Assembly: GCF_000255455.1 (NCBI RefSeq)
Contig: NZ_JH621276.1
Coordinates: 1-32,335 of the forward strand
Origin: Aquimarina agarilytica ZC1
GTDB lineage: Bacteria; Bacteroidota; Bacteroidia; Flavobacteriales; Flavobacteriaceae
Reading direction: 5' to 3'
Length of the DNA: 32,335 nt
In this document: piece after piece, positions 8,403 to 17,789 of the stretch
Layout: every line of letters starts with the position of its first letter
Position numbering within the stretch: position 1 is the first letter of the stretch
The notes under the pieces: model-generated
The model's input: only the letters and a program-made list of their open reading frames with translations
Databases searched by the model: none
What the model was told of the DNA's origin: nothing
Program-made: the position numbers and the translations under genes

Positions 8403-8753
8403 ATGGACAATTCATTAAACCAACATATCAATTGGGCTGATTTTACTAAAGTAGAAATGAGAATAGGTACTATTCTCACCGCAGAAATATTTAAAGAAGC
8501 TAAAAATCCAGCCTATAAAATCACTATTGACTTTGGCACATATGGAAAACGAAAAACCTCTGCTCAAATTACAAAGCTATACCAACCTGAAGATTTAATT
8601 GGAAAACAAGTAGTAGCCGTAATCAACTTCCCTCCAAAACAAATTGCTACTATGATGAGTGAATGTTTACTTTTAGGTGGCGTAGGCGATGATAACGCAG
8701 TAACTATTATTCAACCCGAACAGCCTGTTGAAAATGGCACTCGAATTGGCTAA
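8403..8753 (+). CDS. csaA: CsaA-like tRNA-binding protein
   Basis: A 116-residue single-domain protein of the CsaA/EMAP-II tRNA-binding family, an OB fold also found at the C-terminus of MetRS and the N-terminus of PheRS beta. Recognisable blocks are WADFTKVEMRIGTI (11-24), KTSAQITKLYQPEDLIG, QVVAVINFPPKQIA, and a C-terminal NGTRIG. CsaA in Bacillus was described as an export-related chaperone and binds tRNA in vitro; its cellular role is unclear. It starts 4 bp after plsC and shares its direction. A hairpin follows at 8791-8818. Confidence 0.9.
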   Translation: MDNSLNQHINWADFTKVEMRIGTILTAEIFKEAKNPAYKITIDFGTYGKRKTSAQITKLYQPEDLIGKQVVAVINFPPKQIATMMSECLLLGGVGDDNAVTIIQPEQPVENGTRIG

Positions 8754-8790
8754 AACTAATTGTTTAAAACAATTTTTATCCTTTTAAACC

Positions 8791-8818
8791 CGCATTGTAT
8801 ATACAAATACACAATGCG
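8791..8818. terminator. hairpin between converging csaA and katG
   Basis: CGCATTGT (8791-8798) and ACAATGCG (8811-8818) form a perfect 8-bp stem with a 12-base loop. It lies between the ends of two convergent genes, where it could stop transcription from both sides. Neither strand has a strong T-run after it. A second weak inverted repeat AATTGTTT/AAACAATT lies at 8758-8774. Confidence 0.5.
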
Positions 8819-8837
8819 AGTCTAGGTATTCACTTTA

Positions 8838-11120
<2,283 letters not shown>

Positions 11121-11192
11121 TTATTGTTAAATTATTAATAATACAGTCTTAATTATTTTAAACCCACCTATACTAGGCTAAAGCAAATAACA

Positions 11193-11705
11193 TTAAAAGC
11201 CTACACCAAAATGCAAGGCTGCTGTAAGTGATATATCTTGATCATTTCCTACTCTAATGGGAAAAACAAACTCTGCGAAAACATTTGTTTTACCTAAAAG
11301 AAAACCTTTATTTAAAAGCGGTGTAATTCCAAATCTTCCGCTTTTGGTCTCATAAGCAAGCCTATTTCCAAACGTAAGTTTATCACCAATACCCCATAGT
11401 AAACCAGGATGTATTAGCAACTCACTTACTGAGCTTATAGTACCTCCATCGGCTGCTGTAGCAGCACTTATAAAGGGAACAAACTCTATATCGAAGGCGA
11501 ATTTTTCACTTTTCCTAATGGTTACCCCTGTTGGGAATCCGATAGTATAGGGGTCAAATCCATTGGTAGTATCTCCATCTTGAATAGTTACTATAGGTTG
11601 CACAAAGCCAAAATGGCCGCCAACGGTATTTTGCCCTGTCACACTATATGTAATCAAGCAGGTGAATAAAATACTTAACGAAAAAAAAATTGATTTTAAA
11701 GTCAT
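11193..11705 (-). CDS. putative outer-membrane beta-barrel protein
   Basis: A 170-residue protein with a Sec signal peptide (about 1-24, ending SVTGQ). The mature part alternates polar and hydrophobic residues in strand-like stretches (GGHFGFVQPIVTI, VTIRKSEKFAFDIEFVPFI, KLTFGNRLAYET, TNVFAEFVFPIRV) and ends in Phe (LHFGVGF), as outer-membrane barrels do. Length suits an eight-strand barrel. No family is recognised with certainty. It lies 78 bp upstream of katG on the same strand and may form a transcription unit with it; its role beside an exported catalase is unknown. Confidence 0.65.
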   Translation of the reverse strand: MTLKSIFFSLSILFTCLITYSVTGQNTVGGHFGFVQPIVTIQDGDTTNGFDPYTIGFPTGVTIRKSEKFAFDIEFVPFISAATAADGGTISSVSELLIHPGLLWGIGDKLTFGNRLAYETKSGRFGITPLLNKGFLLGKTNVFAEFVFPIRVGNDQDISLTAALHFGVGF

Positions 11706-12108
11706 AATATTTGTGTTAATAATTAGTAAATAATATTGATTATTGGCAACACTATATCAGTCAAACACACATTGTGCACTGATAATTAGCGAAGTAAAAA
11801 CGAGTATTATAAAAAAGGAAGATTACTATATTTATAAATAAACAATAATGGAATGCCCAATACATTTGAAAAAAACAAATACAATCATTATTGTTAACCT
11901 TAACAAAGAATTAAATAAAAGATAAATATAGCATCTAGGCAGCCTATAACTAAGTGTAAGTAGCCTTTGTTAAAAAAACGGAGCGTTGAATTAGATTTTT
12001 CATAAAAGATTATTTTTAGTTTGCATTAGTAATATCTACTCTACATCAAAATATTCTTTGAAATATGGTAATCTATATTTTTAAATGACTCATTTTATAT
12101 CAGTCTAT

Positions 12109-12135
12109 ATGCTTTTATTTTGGAAATAAAAGCAT
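12109..12135. repeat. perfect 12-bp inverted repeat (hairpin)
   Basis: ATGCTTTTATTT and AAATAAAAGCAT flank a three-base TGG loop. No T-run follows on either strand, so it is not a classical terminator. A related 18-bp palindrome, ATGCTTTTATAAAAGCAT, lies at 18504-18521. Confidence 0.7.
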
Positions 12136-12312
12136 TAATCATTTAGCCTTATTGAACAGCTTTTCTATTAAAATAACGAATTGGATCAGCTTAGTCCCCC
12201 ATTATATTATCTCATTAATACAGATTACAATAATGTCAACGAACAAACACATAAACAACTGTATATCAAATTGTTTCACCCTTCTAATCAAATCTAATGT
12301 TATATGTATTTA

Positions 12313-12338
12313 TAAAATGTTAGCTAGCTAACATTTTA
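12313..12338. repeat. 26-bp perfect palindrome
   Basis: TAAAATGTTAGCT is followed directly by its exact reverse complement AGCTAACATTTTA. It is immediately followed by the C-rich/G-rich hairpin at 12345-12362. It could be a protein-binding site or part of a structured RNA. Confidence 0.75.
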
Positions 12339-12344
12339 GGCTTA

Positions 12345-12362
12345 CCCCCTTAATACAGGGGG
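12345..12362 (+). terminator. C5/G5 hairpin with a later T-run
   Basis: CCCCCT (12345-12350) pairs with AGGGGG (12357-12362) around a six-base loop. TTTTTT follows ten bases later. It may terminate a plus-strand transcript from the preceding palindromic region, though no gene is known there. Confidence 0.4.
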
Positions 12363-12437
12363 AATAAATTCGTTTTTTAACACTGATAATCAGATATTTA
12401 AGTTTTTATTAAGAAGAAAGCTTACTTAAATACCAAC

Positions 12438-12472
12438 AAAAGCGACTCCGATATTACATCAAAGTCGCTTTT
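12438..12472 (-). terminator. terminator of the NTF2-like gene
   Basis: AAAAGCGACT (12438-12447) and AGTCGCTTTT (12463-12472) form a perfect 10-bp stem with A/T flanks on both sides. Read on the minus strand it lies 52 bases past the stop codon at 12524 and ends in TTTT, as expected for an intrinsic terminator. It could also act on plus-strand transcripts. Confidence 0.75.
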
Positions 12473-12523
12473 ATTTCACCTTTTGGGCAACAGTTTTATT
12501 TTTAAAATAATAAGCTTATTATT

Positions 12524-12955
12524 TTACGATATAACTGGAACATCACTTATTATTTTCCATGTTCCTTTTTTATCTTTAATTAAAACAAATATTGAATTAA
12601 ATGTTGATTTTTTTCCTTTGGAAACCACTTTAGCTGTAGCAGATATGCCATTAACAATGATGTCCTGAAAAGTCAACACTCTATGATCGCCGCCCCATTC
12701 CTTTGTTTTTATCTTTTTCAAATACACCGATTTAGGAACAATACTTACTTTGTTACTCCCAAATTGCCTATTCATTACAATCCTAAAATCATCGGCAATG
12801 TAATTTGTTAATGCAGCTGAATCATTACTATCACCTGCCTTTGCAAAAGCTGTTATTACTGACTTAATTGCTTCAGCATCATTAGCAGTCTGTGAATAAG
12901 AACTACTTAAGCCCAATATTGCTAATAAAATTGTGGTTAAAACTATTTTTTTCAT
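12524..12955 (-). CDS. secreted NTF2-like (DUF4440/SnoaL-type) protein
   Basis: A 143-residue protein with a Sec signal peptide (MKKIVLTTILLAILGLSSSY, then SQ). The mature part begins with the NTF2-like pattern NDAEAIKSVITAFAKAGDSNDSAALTNYIADDFRIVM, and ends with a strand pattern SIFVLIKDKKGTWKIISDVPVIS. These small alpha+beta cone domains serve as enzymes or ligand-binding modules, so the function cannot be read from the fold. It follows a MarR regulator on the same strand after 172 bp. An E. coli-like TTGACA/TATAAT pair and a MarR-type palindrome lie in that gap, so it is a likely target of the regulator. Confidence 0.8.
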   Translation of the reverse strand: MKKIVLTTILLAILGLSSSYSQTANDAEAIKSVITAFAKAGDSNDSAALTNYIADDFRIVMNRQFGSNKVSIVPKSVYLKKIKTKEWGGDHRVLTFQDIIVNGISATAKVVSKGKKSTFNSIFVLIKDKKGTWKIISDVPVIS

Positions 12956-13014
12956 GTCTTTAATGTTTTGTGTTTTACAATTAAATTTTAGTTTTTTCTT
13001 TAGTTTAATTATCT

Positions 13015-13044
13015 ATTATAATTAAACTCTAAACGCCTTGTCAA
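13015..13044 (-). promoter_or_regulatory. sigma-70-like promoter of the NTF2-like gene
   Basis: On the minus strand TTGACA (13044-13039) and TATAAT (13020-13015) are separated by 18 bases, both perfect matches to the E. coli consensus. The start codon at 12955 is about 60 bases downstream. Bacteroidota usually use a different promoter (TTG / TAnnTTTG), so this is either chance in AT-rich DNA or an unusual promoter. Confidence 0.4.
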
Positions 13045-13096
13045 CTATGGTGATCTCATTTTTTTATTCATTTTTTATTGTTTTGTTATTGAAATT

Positions 13097-13110
13097 ATTG
13101 ATATATCAAT
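13097..13110. promoter_or_regulatory. MarR-type operator palindrome upstream of the NTF2-like gene
   Basis: ATTGATATATCAAT is a perfect 14-bp palindrome. Its 12-bp core TTGATATATCAA occurs again at 13579-13590 over the marR promoter. It lies 18 bases past the marR stop codon and about 140 bases before the NTF2-like start codon. Confidence 0.6.
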
Positions 13111-13127
13111 TTATTAAGTAAATTTTT

Positions 13128-13562
13128 TTATTCCATATTGCTTTGAATTTTCTTTAAGATTCTTTTTAAATCTTCAATTTCTTTATTTGTCAAACCCTCA
13201 ATGCTTTTCTCTCTATGTTTGGTGATTAATGGCATATTTTTATTCACAAACTCCGCTCCATTATTGGTTAATATAATATGATACTGCCTTCGATTATTCA
13301 ATACTTTTTCACGCCTAACTAAATCCTTTTTTTCTAAAAGGTCTAAAGTCCTAGTAATTGAAGCCGGATCCCTTAAGGATTTTTTAGCTAATTCTTTTTG
13401 AGAGATATTTTTACTCTCTTCAATTATTTTTAAAATGATCCATTGCTCAATAGTTATCCCTAAATTTAATTTATCAAAATCTCTTTGGGAGTATATTTTT
13501 GAGGTCTTACTTGTTTTTTCTATTTGGAATAAAACTACTTCTTCTATATTCTTTCTACTCAT
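13128..13562 (-). CDS. MarR family transcriptional regulator
   Basis: A 144-residue MarR-type winged-helix repressor. The HTH/wing region is ITIEQWIILKII...NISQKELAKKSLRDPASITRTLDLLEKKDLVRREKVLNNRRQYHIILT (about 37-105), flanked by the dimerisation helices of the family. MarR proteins bind short palindromes as dimers and release DNA on binding phenolic or other ligands, or on oxidation. This protein has no cysteine, so thiol-based redox sensing is unlikely. A matching palindrome overlaps its own -7 box, indicating autorepression, and a second copy precedes the NTF2-like gene. The natural signal is unknown. Confidence 0.92.
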   Translation of the reverse strand: MSRKNIEEVVLFQIEKTSKTSKIYSQRDFDKLNLGITIEQWIILKIIEESKNISQKELAKKSLRDPASITRTLDLLEKKDLVRREKVLNNRRQYHIILTNNGAEFVNKNMPLITKHREKSIEGLTNKEIEDLKRILKKIQSNME

Positions 13563-13568
13563 TATATA

Positions 13569-13590
13569 ATATCAACAATTGATATATCAA
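13569..13590. promoter_or_regulatory. overlapping operator palindromes at the marR promoter
   Basis: ATATCAA-CAA-TTGATAT (13569-13585) and the perfect 12-bp palindrome TTGATATATCAA (13579-13590) overlap, giving three TTGAT-type half-sites. The second covers the -7 box of the marR promoter and the region where transcription would start, the usual position for MarR autorepression. Confidence 0.6.
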
Positions 13591-13615
13591 ATATATAAAA
13601 AACAATCTTTTACAA
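13588..13615 (-). promoter_or_regulatory. promoter of marR
   Basis: On the minus strand TTG (13615-13613) is followed after 17 bases by TATATTTG (13595-13588), a full match to the flavobacterial TTG / TAnnTTTG promoter. The marR start codon (13562) is 26 bases downstream. Confidence 0.6.
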
Positions 13616-13666
13616 GGAGTTCATTTTGTTAAAATTAGATTAATATCTGTACAAGCTATATTGGGA

Positions 13667-13872
13667 TAATACGATTTGCTGATAATAATTTCGTATAAAT
13701 ATGCTGAATTATTTTTTGCTAGTCTAAGGCAGGGCAGCACTATAGTGATGAGCCAGTTGATGCTTGCAGGAAAAAGCATAGCCTTAGTTACGATTGCTTT
13801 TTTTAACGCTAGAATAGTGAAAAAGAAACAGCAGATATGCGAAATTTTTGTTAGTAAATCAAAACCTTAATT
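13667..13872. repeat. dispersed element with terminal inverted repeats, complete copy
   Basis: The left end (from TAATACGATTTGCTGATAAT at 13667) resembles the reverse complement of the right end (GATTTACTAACAAAAATTTC read back from 13860), giving imperfect terminal inverted repeats of roughly 40 bases. Bases 13774-13860 match 32230-32316 on the opposite strand with six substitutions and no gaps (81 of 87). The inner decamer AGTCTAAGGC (13721) is also shared; this copy has 34 extra bases next to it. The element encodes no transposase and is MITE-like. The right boundary is approximate. Confidence 0.75.
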
Positions 13873-13879
13873 AAAAAGT

Positions 13880-14569
13880 TTATGCTTTCAACAGCTCCTC
13901 AAAAGCTAAAGGAGTAATTGCATTTTCAACTGAGTATTCCCCAATTTTTGTACGCCTCAAAACCGAAAGATGTGCTCCTGAGGACAAAGCTTTTCCAAAA
14001 TCATGAGCTAATGATCGTATGTAGGTTCCCTTACTGCACACTACTCTAAATTCAACATTCAGACCATTAATAGCTGTAATTTCGAATTCATTAATTTCAA
14101 TTATTCTTGGTGAGATTTTAACTTCTTCATTATTACGTGCATATTCGTATAAACGCTTTCCATCTTTTTTTAAAGCAGAAAAAACAGGAGGGTATTGTTC
14201 TATTTTTCCTAGAAATTGTTTAGTAGCTTCATGTATCACTTCTTCCGTAAGGTGATGTGTGGGATACTTTGCATCAAATTCAGTTTCTAAATCATAGGAT
14301 GGCGTAGTTGTACCTAAAGTTATAGTCCCCGTATACTCTTTTATTTGTCCTTGTAACTCATTTATAGTTTTTGTAAATTTCCCTGTACAAATAAGTAATA
14401 AGCCTGTCGCTAAAGGATCTAATGTGCCAGCATGACCCACTTTTATTTTTTTTATATCAAATTGCTTACGGATTAACCAACGTAATTTATTTACCACCTG
14501 AAACGAAGACCATTCCAAGGGTTTATCAATTAATAAAGTTTGTCCATTTTGATAATCTTTCCCTTCCAT
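13880..14569 (-). CDS. truB: tRNA pseudouridine-55 synthase
   Basis: A 229-residue TruB, which converts uridine 55 in the T-loop of tRNAs to pseudouridine. The catalytic motif is GHAGTLDPLATG with Asp51. Further blocks are LIDKPLEWSSF near the N-terminus, QYPPVFSALKKDGKRLYEYAR, and VVCSKGTYIRSLAHDFG. It lacks the long C-terminal PUA extension of the E. coli enzyme, as is common in Bacteroidota. It is the last gene of the ftsX-uppP operon, starting 4 bp after uppP. Confidence 0.95.
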   Translation of the reverse strand: MEGKDYQNGQTLLIDKPLEWSSFQVVNKLRWLIRKQFDIKKIKVGHAGTLDPLATGLLLICTGKFTKTINELQGQIKEYTGTITLGTTTPSYDLETEFDAKYPTHHLTEEVIHEATKQFLGKIEQYPPVFSALKKDGKRLYEYARNNEEVKISPRIIEINEFEITAINGLNVEFRVVCSKGTYIRSLAHDFGKALSSGAHLSVLRRTKIGEYSVENAITPLAFEELLKA

Positions 14570-14573
14570 ATTC

Positions 14574-15365
14574 TTATAAAAAACCTACACTAATAGCAAT
14601 AATACCGACCACCAAACAGTATAATGCGAAATACGAAAGCTTGCTCTTTTTTACTAAAGCAATCATCCAGGTACAAGCAAAATAACCACTAATTAATGCA
14701 GCCACAAAACCTACACCTAATGCTGTACCATTGCCTGTTTGTGTACTTATAGCCCCATCGAGCATATCTTTCCCTATTTTTCCAAAAATTAAGGGAATTA
14801 CCATTAAAAAAGAAAAACGCGCTGCTTTAGATTTATCATTACCCAATAATACCGAAGTAGCAATAGTTGCCCCACTACGCGAGATCCCCGGTAACATAGC
14901 AATCGCTTGAGAAATTCCAATAACAATACTATTTTTATAACTTACCGGTTTATTTGTATTTTTCGCTTTATCTGCCAACCATAATAACACTGCAGTTATT
15001 AATAACATAAAGCCTACAAAAGTTACTTTACCACCAAAAAATTGTTCTAACTGTTCTTCAAAAAATAAGCCTATAATAACAGCAGGGATAGTTGATAGCA
15101 TAATTTTAGCTACAAACTGAGTTTCTTCATTCCATTCAAATTTTAATAATCCCGTAATAATCTCAGCAATATCTTTTCTGAAAACAAAAATGGTACTTAA
15201 AGCCGTAGCAAAATGTAATACTACAGTAAACATCATAGATTCTTCACCTACTGTGGTATCTCCTAAAATTGCTTTTCCTAACTCTAAATGACCACTTGAT
15301 GACACGGGTAAAAACTCGGTCAAACCCTGAATAATTCCAAGGATTATAGCATCAAAAACTTCCAT
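14574..15365 (-). CDS. uppP: undecaprenyl-diphosphatase
   Basis: A 263-residue integral membrane phosphatase (UppP/BacA) that turns undecaprenyl diphosphate into undecaprenyl phosphate, recycling the lipid carrier for peptidoglycan and O-antigen synthesis; it can confer bacitracin resistance. Catalytic motifs are QGLTEFLPVSSSGH (13-26, with Glu17) and PGISRSGATI (about 159-168). About seven to eight hydrophobic membrane segments are visible. It lies 6 bp downstream of the DUF3098 gene and 4 bp upstream of truB. Confidence 0.95.
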   Translation of the reverse strand: MEVFDAIILGIIQGLTEFLPVSSSGHLELGKAILGDTTVGEESMMFTVVLHFATALSTIFVFRKDIAEIITGLLKFEWNEETQFVAKIMLSTIPAVIIGLFFEEQLEQFFGGKVTFVGFMLLITAVLLWLADKAKNTNKPVSYKNSIVIGISQAIAMLPGISRSGATIATSVLLGNDKSKAARFSFLMVIPLIFGKIGKDMLDGAISTQTGNGTALGVGFVAALISGYFACTWMIALVKKSKLSYFALYCLVVGIIAISVGFL

Positions 15366-15371
15366 AAAAAA

Positions 15372-15629
15372 TTACTTGTTGGGATTTAACAGTATGGCAT
15401 ATACTTCGATTCCGAAACCGATAAGCACTAAGGTTGGCGCAAGTCGAATACGTTGAAAATTATAAATTGCAGGGTTAAAAACATTAGGATCATCACTGCC
15501 TCCACCAGACATAAGTATAAAACCTAGGGAAATACAAGCCAGACCGATTAGCATAAAAACGTAGTTCTTTTTCCCAAAAATAAATTCTTCAGAAAGTCTT
15601 TTATTTGAGTCTTTTGCCATTTTATTCAT
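15372..15629 (-). CDS. DUF3098 family small membrane protein
   Basis: An 85-residue protein with two predicted membrane helices (about 26-43 and 63-81). The motif EEFIFGKKNYVFMLIGLACISLGFILM followed by GGGSDDPNVFNPAIYNFQRI(R) is characteristic of DUF3098, found next to ftsX and uppP in Bacteroidota; its function is unknown. The first ATG (15629) overlaps the preceding gene by 8 bp as ATGAATAA. A second ATG three codons later (15620) would leave one base between the genes. Either start gives the same membrane protein. The operon context suggests a role in the cell envelope or division. Confidence 0.88.
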   Translation of the reverse strand: MNKMAKDSNKRLSEEFIFGKKNYVFMLIGLACISLGFILMSGGGSDDPNVFNPAIYNFQRIRLAPTLVLIGFGIEVYAILLNPNK

Positions 15630-16002
15630 TTATTATTTCGTTAAAAAGCACTTTATTTTCACAACTTAATTTCGAAATATGTGGAAAAACACCATCTCTG
15701 CTAAAGGGTGTCCATCTATTAATATGCTGCAAGGTAACTTCTTTTTGTAAAATATTTGCACTTAATTTTTCGACATTTAATCCTTGCTTTTGAGCACTAT
15801 TTATATAGTAATTGTGAGTATCGTTTTGCAATTGAATATAAATATCCCCTCCATTCCCAGCAATTACATTTTGTACTATGCCTGTTTTTGGACTTACGTC
15901 GGAAGTGGTAACGTTTCGCACTGGTTTAAATGTTATAAAAGCCAAGCCAATAACTACCAGAAAAATCAAAAAACAACAGGCTAAATAAATTCGTTTAAAC
16001 AC
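15622..16002 (-). CDS. unknown small membrane-anchored protein in the ftsX operon
   Basis: A 126-residue protein starting with GTG at 16002. It has one N-terminal membrane helix (about 4-26), then a roughly 100-residue extracytoplasmic domain with strand-like segments (KTGIVQNVIAGNGGDIYIQL, THNYYINSAQKQ, KEVTLQHINRWTPF) that could be a small beta domain. I recognise no family. It sits 12 bp after ftsX and overlaps the DUF3098 gene by 8 bp, so co-translation is likely. Position and topology suggest an envelope protein; nothing more can be said. Confidence 0.75.
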   Translation of the reverse strand: MFKRIYLACCFLIFLVVIGLAFITFKPVRNVTTSDVSPKTGIVQNVIAGNGGDIYIQLQNDTHNYYINSAQKQGLNVEKLSANILQKEVTLQHINRWTPFSRDGVFPHISKLSCENKVLFNEIINE

Positions 16003-16014
16003 TACAAAACAATT

Positions 16015-16893
16015 TTAATAGTACAATTCATCTGTTTGCAAACTTAAGAAGCGTTGGGCTGCAAAAAAAGTACTTAACCAGGTTATTAATAGACCTAAAA
16101 CAAAAATCCCTCCAAAAACAGCTGCGAGTAAAACAATATCTGTTGTAAAATTAAATTCAACAAAAGTTTTATCGAGGTAATACAACACCGTTCCCATACC
16201 AAACAAGGCTAAAAGTCCTCCCAATGCACCTAAAGTTAAATTAAGTCTTATAAAAGGTCTTCTAATAAATGATTTTGTAGCTCCTACCATTTGCATCGTT
16301 TTTATAGTAAAACGTTTTGCGTACACTGTTAAACGAATAGAGTTATTAATTAAAAGCACTGCTATTAGTGTAAAAATGCCACAAAGGAGTAATACCCAAA
16401 AACTGATGCGTTTAATATTTTCATTAAGCAATGAAATTAAGGGTTTATCATACACTACTTCATCAACAAAATTTTTAGCTAAAATATCTTTTACAAAATC
16501 ATCGATACTTACATTATTTACAAATGCAGCATTTAAGTTAATATCTATGGAATTCTGCAATGGGTTAGTCCCTAAAAAACTTATAAAATCCTCGCCAATT
16601 TCCTTGCTATGTGTTTCGGCTGCCTCCTTTTTTGATACAAATTTTGCTGTTTTCACCGCTTCGGAAAGCTTTAATTTTTTAGTCAACTGAACAGTTTCAA
16701 CCTCCTTAGCTGTATCCTTTAAATATATAGTTAATGGAATTTGTTCTTTAAAATAATCTGTAACCTTTTTACTATTAAGCACCAAAAGCCCTAATAAACC
16801 TAATAAAAACAGGACCAATCCAATACTTAATATCACCGAAAAATAAGATGATATTAGTCTACGTTTTTGATATTTTTCAAATTTTGAACCCAA
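16015..16893 (-). CDS. ftsX: cell division protein FtsX
   Basis: A 292-residue FtsX, the membrane subunit of the FtsEX complex. It relays FtsE ATPase activity across the inner membrane to activate peptidoglycan hydrolases at division. Topology fits: one membrane helix (about 18-40), an extracytoplasmic domain (about 45-160), then three helices (about 165-185, 215-237, 258-285) with the family's ...TVYAKRFTIKTMQMVGATKSFI motif. The start is TTG at 16893. No ATG is available, an in-frame stop lies upstream, and the N-terminus SKFEKYQKRRLISSYFSV is what flavobacterial FtsX proteins usually show. FtsE is not in the window. It is the first gene of the five-gene operon ending in truB. Confidence 0.92.
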   Translation of the reverse strand: MGSKFEKYQKRRLISSYFSVILSIGLVLFLLGLLGLLVLNSKKVTDYFKEQIPLTIYLKDTAKEVETVQLTKKLKLSEAVKTAKFVSKKEAAETHSKEIGEDFISFLGTNPLQNSIDINLNAAFVNNVSIDDFVKDILAKNFVDEVVYDKPLISLLNENIKRISFWVLLLCGIFTLIAVLLINNSIRLTVYAKRFTIKTMQMVGATKSFIRRPFIRLNLTLGALGGLLALFGMGTVLYYLDKTFVEFNFTTDIVLLAAVFGGIFVLGLLITWLSTFFAAQRFLSLQTDELYY

Positions 16894-17072
16894 TGGCGGT
16901 ACTTTTTTCTTTAAAAATTAAACCGATTTTGATAGATCATTTAATTCATAAAATTTACTAAAACAGCTAATTTAGGAAATTGAATTTAATTGTTCCTCCT
17001 CTTTTAACAATACAGTTTACAAAATATACACTAAATACCCCTTCACTTCTTTTATTTAAAACGTTTAATTCT

Positions 17073-17080
17073 TACTTTTG
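17073..17080 (+). promoter_or_regulatory. -7 promoter box of sodA
   Basis: TACTTTTG matches the TAnnTTTG box exactly and lies 31 bases before the ATG at 17112. No TTG was found at the normal -33 distance. Confidence 0.55.
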
Positions 17081-17111
17081 ATAGCATTAATTAAACATTA
17101 AAAAAATAATT

Positions 17112-17720
17112 ATGGCTTTTGAATTACCTAAGTTATCATACGCATACGATGCGTTGGAACCACATATTGACGCACGTACTATGGAAATTCACCATAGTAA
17201 ACACCATAACGGATACACAAATAACTTAAATGGAGCTATTGAAGGAAGTGATTTAGACGGTAAAACGATAGAGAATATTCTTTCAAATCTTGATTTAGAA
17301 AATAAAGCTGTTCGTAATAACGGAGGTGGATTTTACAATCACCGTTTATTTTGGACTATAATGTCACCAGATGGTGGCGGAAAACCAACTGGAGAATTAG
17401 CCGATGCTATTAATGCTGCTTTTGGTTCATTTGAAGCTTTTAAAGATGCCTTTAAAAAAGCTGCTGCTACACAATTTGGATCAGGTTGGGCTTGGTTATG
17501 TGTTCAAAAAGGAGGAAAAGTTGAAGTTTGTGCTACTGCAAACCAAGATAATCCATTAATGCCAGGTATTGGTTGTGGAGGTACTCCAATATTAGGAGTT
17601 GATGTTTGGGAACATGCATACTACTTAAACTACCAAAATAGACGCCCTGATTACTTAGTGGCTTTCTTTAATGTAATTAACTGGAACGAAGTATCTGCAC
17701 TTTACGCTCAAAATAAATAA
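17112..17720 (+). CDS. sodA: superoxide dismutase (Mn or cambialistic Fe/Mn)
   Basis: A 202-residue cytoplasmic dismutase that converts superoxide to H2O2 and O2. Metal ligands are His27 (MEIHHSKHH), His77 (FYNHRLFW), Asp164 and His168 (DVWEHAYY). The metal-tuning glutamine lies at Gln145 (ANQDNPLM), the position used by Mn enzymes; the Fe-type glutamine before the second ligand is absent. This favours Mn or cambialistic use, though sequence alone does not fix the metal. There is no signal peptide. It is a single-gene unit with its own promoter box and a strong terminator. Confidence 0.95.
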   Translation: MAFELPKLSYAYDALEPHIDARTMEIHHSKHHNGYTNNLNGAIEGSDLDGKTIENILSNLDLENKAVRNNGGGFYNHRLFWTIMSPDGGGKPTGELADAINAAFGSFEAFKDAFKKAAATQFGSGWAWLCVQKGGKVEVCATANQDNPLMPGIGCGGTPILGVDVWEHAYYLNYQNRRPDYLVAFFNVINWNEVSALYAQNK

Positions 17721-17755
17721 GTCTATAAAAGTTGAGCTTACTTAAAATAATTGTA

Positions 17756-17789
17756 AAAGGCGTTTGAAAATTCAAACGCCTTTCTTTTT
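17756..17789 (+). terminator. terminator of sodA
   Basis: AAAGGCGTTTGAA (17756-17768) and TTCAAACGCCTTT (17771-17783) form a perfect 13-bp stem, followed by CTTTTT. It lies 36 bases past the sodA stop codon, a typical intrinsic terminator. Confidence 0.9.

Larger units (their letters stand above)
11706..12523. other. gene-less 818-bp stretch rich in perfect palindromes
   Basis: Only frames of about 15 codons were found. From 12109 onwards it holds a perfect 12-bp hairpin (12109-12135), a 26-bp perfect palindrome (12313-12338), a C5T/AG5 hairpin (12345-12362) followed ten bases later by six T's, and a terminator (12438-12472). The upstream region of the barrel gene at its left end holds TTTTTACTTCG (minus strand), a near match to the -7 box. 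It could encode a structured small RNA or hold decayed mobile DNA. Confidence 0.5.
13563..13879. other. intergenic region between truB and marR
   Basis: This 317-bp stretch holds the marR promoter and operators at its left end and a complete copy of the dispersed inverted-repeat element over most of the rest. A 64-codon open frame (13676-13870) runs through the repeat, but I regard it as accidental. Confidence 0.6.

Noticed and set aside
13676..13870. 64-codon plus-strand frame through the dispersed repeat
   Set aside because: The second copy is only partly open in the same frame and lacks the 34-bp segment. Of six substitutions between copies only three are at third positions, so no coding constraint is visible, and the DNA is explained by the inverted-repeat element.
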